51,683 bases of DNA from Bacteroidia bacterium (GTDB taxonomy: Bacteria; Bacteroidota; Bacteroidia; NS11-12g; UBA9320), in assembly GCA_028339355.1 (NCBI GenBank), contig JAOLBX010000011.1, positions 1-51,683 of the forward strand, read 5' to 3'. Position numbers and translations under genes: made by a program. Positions within the stretch are counted from its first letter, which is position 1, and the number at the start of each line of letters is the position of its first letter. Shown here piece by piece: positions 1 through 8,698 of this stretch. The notes under the pieces were generated by a model. That model was not told the DNA's origin. It saw only the letters and a program-made list of their open reading frames with translations, and made no database searches.

Positions 1-2
1 AT

Positions 3-731
3 GCTTTTGATGAAGATAGAGCACAGGTCATCAAGAGAGCTAAGGATTTTGGAATAACGAAAATCTTGCTTCCTAATATAGACAGTAAGAGCATCCAAGG
101 GATGAATGCTTTATTGGCTGAGGATCCAACGTATTTTGGTAAAATGATGGGGCTTCATCCATGCTCTGTTGATCAGGATTTTGAGGTTGAACTTGATACA
201 ATAAAGAAAGAACTAGATAAGGTTGGGTGTATAGCAGTAGGAGAGATAGGCATCGATTTGTATTGGGATAAAACAAAAAAGGATTTTCAGGAAAAGGCAT
301 TTTTGATCCAATGTGGCTGGGCGGTTGAGAAAAATTTACCTATAGCTATCCACTCACGTGATTCTACAGATTTGATCATTTCTTTGTTAGTGAAGCATTA
401 TGCTGATAAGCTGAGTGGTGTTTTTCACTGTTTTGGAGGGACACACCAGCAAGCACTGCATATAATCGATATGGGTTTTTATCTAGGAATAGGTGGTATC
501 CTTACGTTCAAAAATTCAAATCTTCGTGACGAGTTAGTTGGAATACCTTTAGAACGACTGGTTTTAGAAACGGATGCACCCTATTTGGCACCAGTGCCAT
601 ACAGAGGAAAAAGAAATGAAAGTGCTTATGTAAACGAGGTGGCTAAGGAACTAGCCAAGGTTTATTCTGTATCCCTTGAGGAAGTAAAGGATATAACCAC
701 GCGTAATGCATCGATTTTGTTCAAATTATAA
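3..731 (+). CDS. TatD family metal-dependent deoxyribonuclease/hydrolase, 5' end cut by window edge
   Basis: The frame is open from the first bases of the window, so the gene starts upstream. The visible 242 codons carry TatD-family landmarks: a GEIGIDLYWD segment, AIHSRD, a GVFHCFGG strand and a C-terminal LETDAPYLAP. These supply metal and catalytic residues in the TIM-barrel fold. The N-terminal HxH motif lies outside the window. An in-frame TTG at 66 is probably internal, because homologous sequence (FDEDRAQVI...) continues before it. TatD proteins are cytosolic 3'-5' exonucleases or phosphodiesterases linked to DNA repair. The family call is firm; the exact substrate is not. Confidence 0.93.
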   Translation, partial: AFDEDRAQVIKRAKDFGITKILLPNIDSKSIQGMNALLAEDPTYFGKMMGLHPCSVDQDFEVELDTIKKELDKVGCIAVGEIGIDLYWDKTKKDFQEKAFLIQCGWAVEKNLPIAIHSRDSTDLIISLLVKHYADKLSGVFHCFGGTHQQALHIIDMGFYLGIGGILTFKNSNLRDELVGIPLERLVLETDAPYLAPVPYRGKRNESAYVNEVAKELAKVYSVSLEEVKDITTRNASILFKL

Positions 732-750
732 CTTACTTTGTGCCTGCATT

Positions 751-838
751 GGAGAGGTGCTAGAGTGGCCGAATAGGTACGCTTGGAAAGCGTATGTACC
801 CCACAAGGGTACCGAGGGTTCGAATCCCTCTCTCTCCG
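751..838 (+). tRNA. tRNA-Ser (anticodon GGA)
   Basis: A full class II cloverleaf can be drawn. The acceptor arms are GGAGAGG and TCTCTCC with one G-T pair. The anticodon stem TACGC/GCGTA holds the loop TTGGAAA, giving anticodon GGA at 785-787. There is a long variable arm, as expected for serine tRNAs, and a T arm GAGGG-TTCGAAT-CCCTC. The discriminator is G838. CCA is not encoded in full (the next bases are CA then TAG), so it must be added after transcription. The tRNA reads UCC/UCU codons. Confidence 0.96.
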
Positions 839-852
839 CATAGAAATATAAT

Positions 853-1599
853 ATGAATTCAAGAGCTGTTTTAGTACTACTAATGTTTCTGGTTTGGTCA
901 TTAGTCTCAGGTTGGTATTACGTTTGCAAGATAAAGCAGGCTTGTCCAATCGCACAATCAGAGAATGCTGAAGTGAACGCTATAAATTTTGAGTATAATA
1001 AATCAGAGCCTACATTAGGTACCAATTTTTTGGATTATAAAAGTGATATTGTTTCTAGATTAGACAAATTGAATCTGTTAGGTATAACAGGGGTGTATGA
1101 TGAAAATGAGGTCAATATTACAGCATTTGATAATATTGGTATTGCAAGAGCTCTCGCAGTTCAAAGTCTTTTTGAAGGGATAGATCAGAATAGATTTGAG
1201 ATAAAATCAAGGATGGCTAATCTGGATTCTACAGATAAATACATAGACGGAGTGGAGTTCAAAGTGATAATGAAGAACGAATTTATTGAGGAAACCGAAA
1301 ATGGTGCATTTGTTTTTGGTGATATAGGAGATGTTTTGGATCCCAAATTGGATGCTTATTTGACCTACATTGCAATAGAATATAAAGATAAAATGATTGA
1401 CCTAGTGGGTCATTCGTATGACGAGGATACTCCAGGTGATAATTTTAATAAGGCTCTTGTAAATGCTCAGGCACTTCGTGATGCATTTATATCTAAAGGC
1501 ATAAAAGGTTCAATGTTAAACGCAAGTTCAAAAGGGCAAACTGAACCACGAGACAATAAAAAAGAAGAGAATCGAATTAATATTCTTATAAATCAATAG
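853..1599 (+). CDS. OmpA-family C-terminal domain protein, membrane anchored
   Basis: The 248-residue protein starts with one hydrophobic segment (about residues 5-22) that could be a signal anchor. The C-terminal ~75 residues resemble the peptidoglycan-binding OmpA domain: VGHSYDEDTPGDN, then NAQALRDAFISKGI, a KGQTEP segment and ENRINILIN. In the family these correspond to the VxGHtD strand, the helix with the NxxLSxxRA pattern and the final NRRVxi strand. The match is degenerate. The middle has no recognised domain. The next gene starts 6 bp downstream, so the two are probably co-transcribed. A role tethering envelope to cell wall is inferred. Confidence 0.7.
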   Translation: MNSRAVLVLLMFLVWSLVSGWYYVCKIKQACPIAQSENAEVNAINFEYNKSEPTLGTNFLDYKSDIVSRLDKLNLLGITGVYDENEVNITAFDNIGIARALAVQSLFEGIDQNRFEIKSRMANLDSTDKYIDGVEFKVIMKNEFIEETENGAFVFGDIGDVLDPKLDAYLTYIAIEYKDKMIDLVGHSYDEDTPGDNFNKALVNAQALRDAFISKGIKGSMLNASSKGQTEPRDNKKEENRINILINQ

Positions 1600-1605
1600 A
1601 AGATC

Positions 1606-2316
1606 ATGAACACAGAGAGATTTTTTGAAGGCCCGGGGGCCTCTAGTATGGCAACTTACGTATGGGAGATTGCAATTATTTTGCTTGGTGCTTTTATTCT
1701 AGGTTATTTACTTAGGTTTTTACTTAACGGTAATTATAAAAGCACGATTGCTGATCTTGAACATGAAAATTCTGTTCTCAAGTCTCAAAGTACTGTAGTT
1801 GATGCTGAAGCCGATTTGGAACTGAAAGATTTTGAGAAAACTATAAAAAGTGAGATAGATGACCTTAATACACGCCTTTCTGAGTGTTATGCTAAAAGAA
1901 TAAATGCAGAAAATGCTTTATCGGCATTAAAAACGAAATCTGCTAATTTAGCATACGCTCAAGTAGCTACTGAAAAGAAGGAGTCAATAGTGGAAGCTGC
2001 TCCAATAGTTTCTAACCCAATAGTCTCTTCTCCTAAAGTTTCGGTACCGATATCCAATGTTGCTGACGATTTAAAAAAGATAGAAGGAATAGGCCCCAAG
2101 ATTGAGCAGTTATTGAATGCAGACGGTATTCATTCGTATAAAGAATTGATAGCATCATCAGTTGATAGAATAAAAGGAATTTTGATAGCAGCTGGTCCTA
2201 ATTATGCTGTTCATGATCCAAGCACTTGGGCCGAACAAGCTACACTTGCAGATAGTGGCAATTGGTCTGTTTTACACGCCTTACAAGAAGAGTTAAAAGG
2301 AGGGAAGCGAAAATAA
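1606..2316 (+). CDS. Membrane-anchored coiled-coil protein with C-terminal helix-hairpin-helix domain
   Basis: The 236-residue protein has one transmembrane segment at about residues 18-45, then a long charged heptad-like stretch (about 50-110) that looks like a coiled coil. A linker rich in Ser/Pro/Val follows. The C-terminal ~85 residues begin DDLKKIEGIGPKIEQLL, the helix-hairpin-helix signature of the 'predicted flap-endonuclease-like' family (COG3743 type). Its function is not established. It follows the OmpA-like gene by 6 bp. The combination suggests an envelope-associated protein, but DNA binding is only inferred from the HhH motif. Confidence 0.72.
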   Translation: MNTERFFEGPGASSMATYVWEIAIILLGAFILGYLLRFLLNGNYKSTIADLEHENSVLKSQSTVVDAEADLELKDFEKTIKSEIDDLNTRLSECYAKRINAENALSALKTKSANLAYAQVATEKKESIVEAAPIVSNPIVSSPKVSVPISNVADDLKKIEGIGPKIEQLLNADGIHSYKELIASSVDRIKGILIAAGPNYAVHDPSTWAEQATLADSGNWSVLHALQEELKGGKRK

Positions 2317-2318
2317 AA

Positions 2319-2813
2319 TTATTCCGCTTTTATCTTGTTAATGATGGAAGTGCTGCTGTGCCCTTCCAAAAATGGAATTACTACAACTTTCCCACCTTTA
2401 GCAAAAATCTCGTCTGCACCCACGATAGTATCTAATGTGTAGTCACCGCCCTTTACTAAGACATCTGGCTTGGCGTTTTTAATGAGCTCTAAAGGAGTTT
2501 CTTCACTAAATAGTATAACTGCATCCACAAACACAAGAGAGGCTAATTTGGCGAGTCTTGTGTCCTCATGAATTATAGGTCGGGAGGGACCCTTGAGTTC
2601 AGAAACTGAAGCGTCAGTATTTACGCCGATGACGAGACGATCTCCTAGATCTGCAGCTTTACTTAGGTAATCAATATGACCTAGGTGAAGTATGTCAAAA
2701 CAACCATTAGTAAAAACAACACTCTCATTGTGGACCTGCCATTTAAGTACTTGAGTTGCTAGAGCTTCTCTGCTACTGTATATTTTATCGTTAATTATTT
2801 CTTGCCAATTCAT
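2319..2813 (-). CDS. rfaE2: D-glycero-beta-D-manno-heptose 1-phosphate adenylyltransferase (RfaE2/HldE C-domain type)
   Basis: The 164-residue protein is the stand-alone nucleotidyltransferase half of HldE. It shows TNGCFDILHLGH with the HxGH nucleotide-binding motif at residues 43-46, then GVNTDASVSELKGPSRPI and a VKGGDY segment, all typical of the family. It would activate heptose-1-phosphate with ATP to give ADP-heptose for lipopolysaccharide core. No kinase domain is fused to it. It overlaps the upstream flippase-like gene by 23 bp and forms a leftward run with that gene and panD. The first 25-30 residues are a typical N-terminal extension in Bacteroidota homologues. Confidence 0.9.
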   Translation of the reverse strand: MNWQEIINDKIYSSREALATQVLKWQVHNESVVFTNGCFDILHLGHIDYLSKAADLGDRLVIGVNTDASVSELKGPSRPIIHEDTRLAKLASLVFVDAVILFSEETPLELIKNAKPDVLVKGGDYTLDTIVGADEIFAKGGKVVVIPFLEGHSSTSIINKIKAE

Positions 2814-3795
2814 CTTTTTTAGCCTGCTGTGCCTTAATAAGGAAATATAGTATTGAAAATATGCCTACTCCGATTATTACTAGAAATTGGATAGAGTGTG
2901 TAAGAATAGCATATGAACTTCCAACCACGGCACCTATCCCATATAGAGATAAGGCTGCTGGCACCATTAGTTCAAAAGTACCCACTCCTCCAGGTACAGG
3001 TACTATCATTGCAGCTGTTCCAAAAAGCAATACTGTTAATCCTGCAGACACACCCAGATGTGAGGTTCCTTCGATAGCGTATAGTATAAAAAAGGGCATG
3101 AAGAAATACATAATCCAAATGAAAAGACTGTAGAAAATAAATAGCCATTTTCTCTTCAATGAAAAGATAGTTTTAAATCCATCCAGAAGACCTTCTATAA
3201 AGGATTTTAATTTCCCAATGATGGGTAGATTATAGAACCATTTTCTCTTTTTGTAAACTAAAAATAACAATGCCAATGCTGCAATTCCTAAAGCCGCGTA
3301 AATGAACGTCGACGAGGTATCAATACCACCAAACAAGTCAGAGATGAAAGTTGATATTGTGTCAAACTGAATAAAGAAAATCGCAACTCCGATAAGAGCT
3401 GTAATAAGAAGATCCACTACCCGCTCGACCACCACTGTTCCGACCAATTTATTAAAGGGTATTTTCTCTACTCTACTCAGCAATGCTGGTCTAGTGATTT
3501 CTCCAACTCTAGGGAGAGCCATATTGACCAAGTAGCCCATTATGACTGAATGAAAACTAGCTGCGGTCGATGCCTTATAACCCATAGGTTCTAACAAAAG
3601 ATTCCACCTTAGTGCACGGGCTAAGTGGCTTAGAATACCACAAATGATAGAGGCAAGTATCCAAAACTTGTTTGCTGCTATTATTTCTTCCCAAACAGGA
3701 GCTGTGTCTGTGCGACCTATCGCTATGTATAGTAAAAAACCTCCTAAGGCTAAGAATACTATCGTGTTTATAGCTGTTTTAGTTGTCTTAGTCAA
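2791..3795 (-). CDS. Lysylphosphatidylglycerol synthase transmembrane (flippase-like, UPF0104) family protein
   Basis: This is a polytopic membrane protein with about seven hydrophobic segments and the family motif [18 protein letters not shown] followed by ...[28 protein letters not shown]. It also has GGVGTFELM near the C-terminus. Such proteins form the membrane domain of MprF without the synthase part; bacterial relatives are proposed to move lipids, but the substrate is unknown. I chose a TTG start at 3795, which overlaps the panD stop by 8 bp and gives the usual ~334-residue length. An ATG at 3858 would add 21 residues but overlap panD by 71 bp. The rfaE2 neighbour hints at envelope work. 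Confidence 0.85.
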   Translation of the reverse strand: MTKTTKTAINTIVFLALGGFLLYIAIGRTDTAPVWEEIIAANKFWILASIICGILSHLARALRWNLLLEPMGYKASTAASFHSVIMGYLVNMALPRVGEITRPALLSRVEKIPFNKLVGTVVVERVVDLLITALIGVAIFFIQFDTISTFISDLFGGIDTSSTFIYAALGIAALALLFLVYKKRKWFYNLPIIGKLKSFIEGLLDGFKTIFSLKRKWLFIFYSLFIWIMYFFMPFFILYAIEGTSHLGVSAGLTVLLFGTAAMIVPVPGGVGTFELMVPAALSLYGIGAVVGSSYAILTHSIQFLVIIGVGIFSILYFLIKAQQAKKDELARNN

Positions 3796-4141
3796 GGATT
3801 GCCTTATTATGCTTGTCTGGGAAAACCAGCGATGGAACAAATTTCTTTGCTTCTTCAAATTCCATCATAGCAAATGAAATAATTATAACAATATCTCCCT
3901 TGGCTGCTTTGCGAGCTGCAGCACCGTTTAGACAGATCATTCCGCCTCCTCGTTCTCCTGCTATAGCATAGGTTTCCAGACGTTCTCCATTATTATTATT
4001 TACGATTAGAACCTTTTCTCCTTCTATCATATTAGCTGCATCCATTAGATCTTCGTCTATGGTGATACTTCCCACATAGTCCAATTCTGTTTGGGTGATT
4101 TTAGCTCTATGAATTTTCGATTTTAATACCTCTATAAACAT
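3788..4141 (-). CDS. panD: Aspartate 1-decarboxylase
   Basis: The 117-residue protein has the family length and the self-cleavage site DYVGSIT, with Gly24-Ser25 in the same position as in Escherichia coli PanD. Cleavage creates the pyruvoyl cofactor on the new Ser25. The N-terminal [10 protein letters not shown] and the central [20 protein letters not shown] are also typical. It converts aspartate to beta-alanine for pantothenate and coenzyme A synthesis in the cytosol. It is the first gene of a leftward run and has a TACCTTTG promoter element 17 bp upstream of the ATG. Confidence 0.97.
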   Translation of the reverse strand: MFIEVLKSKIHRAKITQTELDYVGSITIDEDLMDAANMIEGEKVLIVNNNNGERLETYAIAGERGGGMICLNGAAARKAAKGDIVIIISFAMMEFEEAKKFVPSLVFPDKHNKAILD

Positions 4142-4158
4142 AATTTTTTATGCGAAAG

Positions 4159-4166
4159 CAAAGGTA
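4159..4166 (-). promoter_or_regulatory. -7 promoter element TACCTTTG for panD
   Basis: The complementary strand reads TACCTTTG, an exact match to the Bacteroidota -7 consensus TAnnTTTG, 17 bp before the panD ATG. I see no clear -33 TTG at the usual distance. Confidence 0.5.
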
Positions 4167-4259
4167 CATTTTATTGATGTAATTTTTTACGTTGGTCAAT
4201 CTGTATCAATTCTTTGTAAATCACTAGTACGACTCAGAAGTATATGTCGTATTTAGATT

Positions 4260-4757
4260 ATGAAACAAATACAAAACATAAATACAGGCTCTATGGCAGA
4301 CATTGCATTTTTATTATTGGTCTTCTTTTTAGTCACGACTAATATTAGCCAAGATTATGGAATCACTACTAACATATCAAAGCCCTTTCAAATTCCAGAC
4401 TCGCTGCAGATACACCACTCTGAGCTACTAATAAATAAAGACGGTAAATTCATGGTTAACAATAAGACAGTTTTGTCAGAAAATGTATGCGAACAAATAG
4501 CTGCTGATTTCACTGCAGATCGAAATGTGAAGAACGTATTAGTCGTAAAATCGGACAGGGAAGTTTCTTTTAATGATTTCCTAAATGGTTTGAATGAAGG
4601 AAAACGTGCATTTAAACTGTTTTACAATGAAATTGCTCAGGCAGAATATCAAACAAATTATAATGCGTTGGAGGATAGTCTTAAGATTCAGCTAAAACTC
4701 CTTCACCCAGTTGCATTAACAGAGGATGTAATTAATGCTAGCGAGGTAAGAGAATAA
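4260..4757 (+). CDS. ExbD/TolR family protein, orphan copy
   Basis: The 165-residue protein has the ExbD/TolR layout: a short cytosolic N-terminus, one membrane helix containing the conserved aspartate (Asp14 in NTGSMADIAFLLLVFFLVTT) and a periplasmic domain. The helix is nearly identical to that of the ExbD at 7589-8140, but the periplasmic part differs and the C-terminal ~40 residues are extra. ExbD works with ExbB to couple the proton-motive force to TonB-like proteins. This copy stands alone, with radA on the opposite strand between it and the exb operon at 6.3 kb. It may be an alternative stator subunit. Confidence 0.87.
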   Translation: MKQIQNINTGSMADIAFLLLVFFLVTTNISQDYGITTNISKPFQIPDSLQIHHSELLINKDGKFMVNNKTVLSENVCEQIAADFTADRNVKNVLVVKSDREVSFNDFLNGLNEGKRAFKLFYNEIAQAEYQTNYNALEDSLKIQLKLLHPVALTEDVINASEVRE

Positions 4758-4776
4758 AGCTTTACAAAGAATAGGG

Positions 4777-6126
4777 TTACCCTAAGACGAGCGAAAAAAA
4801 CTGATTCACATTTCCTACTTGATGAATTTTTATTTTATACAACGATTTGTTTATGTCCAGTTGGTCGGAGATTACAAAGTCCTTAAACCCAAGTTTTTCG
4901 GCTTCCTTTATACGCTGATCTGCACGGTTTATGCCTCGTATTTCACCACTTAGTCCTATTTCTCCTGCAAAAACCATTTTATTACCCAGTGCTAGGTTTT
5001 CAAATGAAGAGACTATGGCTGCCGCCACTCCTAAATCAGTTGCCGGGTCATTGATTTTAAGACCCCCAGCTATATTTACAAATACATCTTGAGCAGAGAG
5101 CTTATATCCACATCGCTTCTCCAAAACTGCGAGTAACATGTTCAGTCGCTTTATGTCATAACCATTGGTGTTTCTCTGTGGATTGCCGTATACTGCGGCA
5201 CTTACCAGTGCTTGAGTTTCTATCAATAAAGTTCTGTTGCCTTCGAGAGATGCTACTACAGCTACGCCACTTAGATTTTCACTACGTTGGTTTATTAGTA
5301 TTTCAGAAGGATTATCTATTTCCCTCATACCCTCATTCGTCATTTCATAGATGCCTAGCTCTAGCGAACTGCCAAATCTATTTTTTAATGTTCTAAGTAT
5401 TCTATAGCTGTTTTGAGTTTCACCTTCAAACTGTAATACGGTATCTACCATGTGCTCTAGTAATTTAGGGCCCGCGAGTTGACCGTCTTTGGTGATGTGC
5501 CCTACAAGTATAATGGGCACTTCATTTTGTTTGGCGTATTGTATGAGTAGTGAGCTGCTTTCTCTAATTTGAGATATAGTACCTGGTGTGGAGTCCAAGT
5601 ATTTACTATACATGGTCTGTATAGAATCTATAATTACAAATGCAGGTTTGACGACCTTCATTTGTTTTAAAATGTTTTCTACGCAGGTTTCATTGAGCAA
5701 AAGACAGTCTTCATTGGTAATACCGATGCGATCTGCACGCATTTTTATTTGATTCAAACTCTCCTCACCACTTACATAAAGCACGGTTTTATTCATACGT
5801 AGTGCCGACTGCAGCAAGAGAGTAGATTTACCTATTCCTGGCTCACCACCCAATAAAATTACCGAACCTGGTACTATACCACCACCTAAAACTCTGTTAA
5901 ATTCTATTCCTGGAGCTTTGAGACGTTTTAGCTCAATGGCATCTACAGAAGTCACGGGGGTTACCACGCCATCTATGTCATTAAGATTCATCATAGCAGC
6001 TTTCGGCTTTAGCACTACTTCCTCTTGTATAGTATTGAACTCGCCACAAGAGAAGCATTTGCCCATCATCTTAGCATAGTTGCTTCCACAAGTAGAGCAG
6101 ATATAAACTTTTTTAGCTTTAGCCAT
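4777..6126 (-). CDS. radA: DNA repair protein RadA/Sms
   Basis: The 449 residues match full-length RadA. An N-terminal zinc finger has Cys10, Cys13, Cys24 and Cys27. Walker A is GEPGIGKS at 94-101, Walker B ends at Asp167 (PAFVIIDSIQT), and the RadA-specific KNRFG motif is at 248-252. The C-terminal Lon-like domain includes GGLKINDPATDLGVAAAI. RadA is a branch-migrating helicase that processes recombination intermediates. It is a single gene, convergent with the orphan exbD. No clear TAnnTTTG element was found directly upstream of its ATG. Confidence 0.97.
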   Translation of the reverse strand: MAKAKKVYICSTCGSNYAKMMGKCFSCGEFNTIQEEVVLKPKAAMMNLNDIDGVVTPVTSVDAIELKRLKAPGIEFNRVLGGGIVPGSVILLGGEPGIGKSTLLLQSALRMNKTVLYVSGEESLNQIKMRADRIGITNEDCLLLNETCVENILKQMKVVKPAFVIIDSIQTMYSKYLDSTPGTISQIRESSSLLIQYAKQNEVPIILVGHITKDGQLAGPKLLEHMVDTVLQFEGETQNSYRILRTLKNRFGSSLELGIYEMTNEGMREIDNPSEILINQRSENLSGVAVVASLEGNRTLLIETQALVSAAVYGNPQRNTNGYDIKRLNMLLAVLEKRCGYKLSAQDVFVNIAGGLKINDPATDLGVAAAIVSSFENLALGNKMVFAGEIGLSGEIRGINRADQRIKEAEKLGFKDFVISDQLDINKSLYKIKIHQVGNVNQFFSLVLG

Positions 6127-6278
6127 TTTCTATTTTCTTCCCTTTGGTAAAGCGAAAATGGTTGTTTTTATAATCTTAGAAAAATAATATACCGATATGT
6201 GAGACATTCGAGTTTCAATTAACAAAGGATTAAATGATAAATAATCAAAAGTATATCTATACCGTACTTAAAATTTTC

Positions 6279-6286
6279 TATTTTTG
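6279..6286 (+). promoter_or_regulatory. -7 promoter element TATTTTTG of the exb operon
   Basis: TATTTTTG fits TAnnTTTG exactly and lies 33 bp before the exbB ATG at 6320. Its last bases also form a TTG that could be misread as a start codon 12 codons upstream of the true one; a start inside a promoter element is unlikely. Confidence 0.55.
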
Positions 6287-6319
6287 TCCGCAATACATAA
6301 AATTAAGACCAAAAACAAA

Positions 6320-7168
6320 ATGAAAAAAATCACATCAATTCTAATGTTGTTATGTCTAGTGACATTTAGTGTACAATCTATTTATGCTCAAGACGCAGAA
6401 AATGCAGTAGAAGAAGCAGTGGAAGATGCTGGAGACGTAGTAGAAGAAGCCGCAGACACTGTAGCAGAAGAAGCCCCAGAGGTAGCAGAAGAAACAATTG
6501 AAGAAGTAGCTCCTGCACCAGAAGAAGATAGCGGAATACAAGCACTAAAAAAGAAATTTATAGAAGGTGGACCTGGATTTATGGCATTACCGCTTATCTG
6601 TCTTATCTTAGGATTAGCGATAGCTATAGAAAGAATCATCTCTTTATTTTGGATGAGTATCAATACAGATAAATTTGTTGCACAAATAGAAGAAGAAGTA
6701 GTTTCTGGAAACATAGAAGTAGCTAAAGAAATTTGCAGGAATACCAGAGGCCCAGTCGCCAGTATATTCTACCAAGGATTAGATAGAGCAGATCAAGGCT
6801 CTATTGACATTGTAGAAAAATCTGTAGTGAGCTACGGTTCTGTTCAGATGGGGCAATTAGAAAAAGGTCTAGTATGGTTATCTCTATTCATTGCACTAGC
6901 ACCGATGCTTGGTTTCATGGGTACGGTAATTGGTATGATTGGAGCATTTGATGCGATACAAGCTGCTGGAGATATTAGCCCAGGAGTAGTTGCAGGAGGT
7001 ATTAAAGTTGCACTTTTGACAACAGTAGCTGGACTTATCGTTGCTATCATACTTCAAGTATTTTATAATTTCATTACTTCTAAGATAGATAGCATTGTTA
7101 ACAATATGGAAGATGCTTCTATTTCTTTGGTAGATATGTTAGTTAAAAACAAAGTAGTAAAAGGATAG
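6320..7168 (+). CDS. exbB: MotA/TolQ/ExbB proton channel family protein with acidic N-terminal extension
   Basis: I start this at ATG 6320, which gives a clean signal-peptide-like segment (MKKITSILMLLCL...YAQ). About 45 residues very rich in Glu, Asp and Ala follow (VEEA/AEEA repeats). Then come the three ExbB membrane segments, with the conserved stretch LAPMLGFMGTVIGMIGAFDAI and GGIKVALLTTVAGLIVAI. ExbB forms the pentameric proton channel that drives TonB. It leads an operon with a 4-TM protein and two ExbDs, spaced 1, 5 and 2 bp. The acidic segment should sit in the periplasm if the N-terminal helix is cleaved or inserted as an anchor. Confidence 0.92.
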   Translation: MKKITSILMLLCLVTFSVQSIYAQDAENAVEEAVEDAGDVVEEAADTVAEEAPEVAEETIEEVAPAPEEDSGIQALKKKFIEGGPGFMALPLICLILGLAIAIERIISLFWMSINTDKFVAQIEEEVVSGNIEVAKEICRNTRGPVASIFYQGLDRADQGSIDIVEKSVVSYGSVQMGQLEKGLVWLSLFIALAPMLGFMGTVIGMIGAFDAIQAAGDISPGVVAGGIKVALLTTVAGLIVAIILQVFYNFITSKIDSIVNNMEDASISLVDMLVKNKVVKG

Positions 7169-7169
7169 T

Positions 7170-7583
7170 ATGGGAAAGTCAATAAAAATGGTCTACTATG
7201 CTATTGTGATTGTTTTGATAATCACATACATAGTATGGATCACAAGAGATCCGAATGCGGCTAGTGGAATGGGATTATGGATATCATATATCCTTGGCGG
7301 TATAGCGGTAATAGGTACTCTAGTTTCGTCTTTACTTTTCATAGTGAACCATCCCAAAAATGCCAAAAAGCTTTTAATAGCTATAGGAGCCTTGGCATTG
7401 ATTTGTGTAGTATCATATACTATGTCTAGTGGAGATGTATTGGATAGTTATGCTGATTATGGAGTTACTACCACCTCAAAATCTAAACTGATAGACATGG
7501 GCTTGTACCTTTCCTTATTCTTAGGAATAGGAGCTGCAGCACTTGCCATAGTTACAGAAGCAGTATCACTATTTAAAAATTAA
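7170..7583 (+). CDS. Four-helix membrane protein of the exbB-exbD operon, function unknown
   Basis: The 137-residue protein consists almost entirely of four hydrophobic segments (about residues 7-25, 35-58, 67-82 and 107-135) joined by short loops. I recognise no catalytic motif. It lies 1 bp after exbB and 5 bp before the first exbD, so it is co-translated with the energy-transducing complex. Small proteins of this type are often seen in Bacteroidota exb operons. An accessory or assembly role in the stator is inferred from position only. Confidence 0.8.
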   Translation: MGKSIKMVYYAIVIVLIITYIVWITRDPNAASGMGLWISYILGGIAVIGTLVSSLLFIVNHPKNAKKLLIAIGALALICVVSYTMSSGDVLDSYADYGVTTTSKSKLIDMGLYLSLFLGIGAAALAIVTEAVSLFKN

Positions 7584-7588
7584 TACAA

Positions 7589-8140
7589 ATGGCATCTAGA
7601 AAAAGAGATATCCCAGAAATAAATGCAGGCTCTATGGCCGATATAGCATTCTTACTATTGGTTTTCTTCTTGGTAACCACTACCATGGATATCCCTACAG
7701 GATTACAAGTTGCCTTACCTCCTATTACTGAGGAACCACCAATAGATTCAAAGCAGAAAAAACGTGAAGTTTTGGAAGTTCTAGTAAATGCTTCTGACCA
7801 ACTTTTGGTAGAAGGAAGCATCCTTACCATAGATAAACTTAGACAAAAGACTGTGGATCACCTTACCAATGAAGGTAAAGATCCTACATTGTCTACTACA
7901 TCTACCAAAGCTATTGTTTCTTTGAAAAACGATAGAGGCACGTCTTATGATATGTATGTACAAGTATATAATGAGCTCACAGCTGCTTATAACGAAGTGC
8001 GAGATGCTTATTCTGAGAGAGAGTATGGAAGACCATATTCTAAATTGGACCCTAGTCGTGATAAGGAGCGTATCAAAGCGGTAAAGAAGAAATATCCTAA
8101 AAAGTTATCTGAAGCAGAACCAGTTAGTATCGGAAAATAA
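7589..8140 (+). CDS. exbD: ExbD/TolR biopolymer transport protein
   Basis: The 183-residue protein has a positively charged N-terminus (MASRKRDIPEINAGS), a single membrane helix with the conserved Asp18 (SMADIAFLLLVFFLVTT) and a periplasmic domain. A further positively charged tail, about residues 145-175 (SRDKERIKAVKKKYPKKL), is an addition not present in short ExbDs. It is the third gene of the exb operon, 5 bp after the 4-TM gene and 2 bp before a second exbD. It should pair with the ExbB above to energise TonB-dependent receptors. Confidence 0.93.
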   Translation: MASRKRDIPEINAGSMADIAFLLLVFFLVTTTMDIPTGLQVALPPITEEPPIDSKQKKREVLEVLVNASDQLLVEGSILTIDKLRQKTVDHLTNEGKDPTLSTTSTKAIVSLKNDRGTSYDMYVQVYNELTAAYNEVRDAYSEREYGRPYSKLDPSRDKERIKAVKKKYPKKLSEAEPVSIGK

Positions 8141-8142
8141 GT

Positions 8143-8607
8143 ATGGCAAAATTTAAAAAAGACGGAGGAAGAGGACTACCAGCTATTAATACATCGGCAT
8201 TGCCGGATATTGTATTTATGCTTTTGTTTTTCTTTATGGTAGCTACCAAAATGCGTGACAAGGAAATGAAGGTAAAAACCCAACTTCCGCAGGCCACAGA
8301 GGTAGAAAAACTGGAGAAAAAGTCCAGACTTCACTACATATTTGTTGGGCCTCCATTGGATGCCCAATTTGGTACAACACCACGTATTCAGTTGGATGAT
8401 GCTTTTGCTACTGTAGATGATATTCAACAATATATCACGCTTAAAAACAGTGAGAAAGATGAAAAGGAAGTTCCATATATGACAACATCTCTGAAAGCAG
8501 ACAAAACAGTAAAAATGGGTATTGTTACAGATATCAAACAAGAATTGAGGCAGGTAAATGCCTTAAAACTTAGCTATACTGCTGCTAAAGACATTAGGGA
8601 TCAATAG
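8143..8607 (+). CDS. exbD: ExbD/TolR family protein, second operon copy
   Basis: The 154-residue protein has the ExbD architecture, but its membrane helix is more divergent (ALPDIVFMLLFFFMVATK, with the conserved Asp at residue 22). The helix is followed by KMRDKEMKVKTQLPQATEVEKLEKKS. It is the last gene of the operon, 2 bp after the other exbD, and a hairpin terminator follows. Two different ExbD chains in one operon is common in this phylum and may give hetero-oligomeric stators. Confidence 0.9.
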   Translation: MAKFKKDGGRGLPAINTSALPDIVFMLLFFFMVATKMRDKEMKVKTQLPQATEVEKLEKKSRLHYIFVGPPLDAQFGTTPRIQLDDAFATVDDIQQYITLKNSEKDEKEVPYMTTSLKADKTVKMGIVTDIKQELRQVNALKLSYTAAKDIRDQ

Positions 8608-8628
8608 AAACACTTAATTTTATATCGT

Positions 8629-8656
8629 ACAAAAGAGAGCATTTGCTCTCTTTTGT
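8629..8656 (+). terminator. Hairpin terminator of the exb operon
   Basis: There is a perfect 12-bp inverted repeat (ACAAAAGAGAGC at 8629-8640 and its complement at 8645-8656) with a 4-nt ATTT loop, 22 bp after the last exbD stop. A T-rich stretch (TGTTTAT) follows. The shape fits an intrinsic terminator. Confidence 0.75.
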
Positions 8657-8698
8657 TGTTTATACACGATTTACGATAGTACTTTGCAGACCTATTAG

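Noticed and set aside
6284..6319. Upstream TTG start for exbB
   Set aside because: The TTG lies inside the -7 promoter element, and the ATG at 6320 begins a clean signal-like segment.
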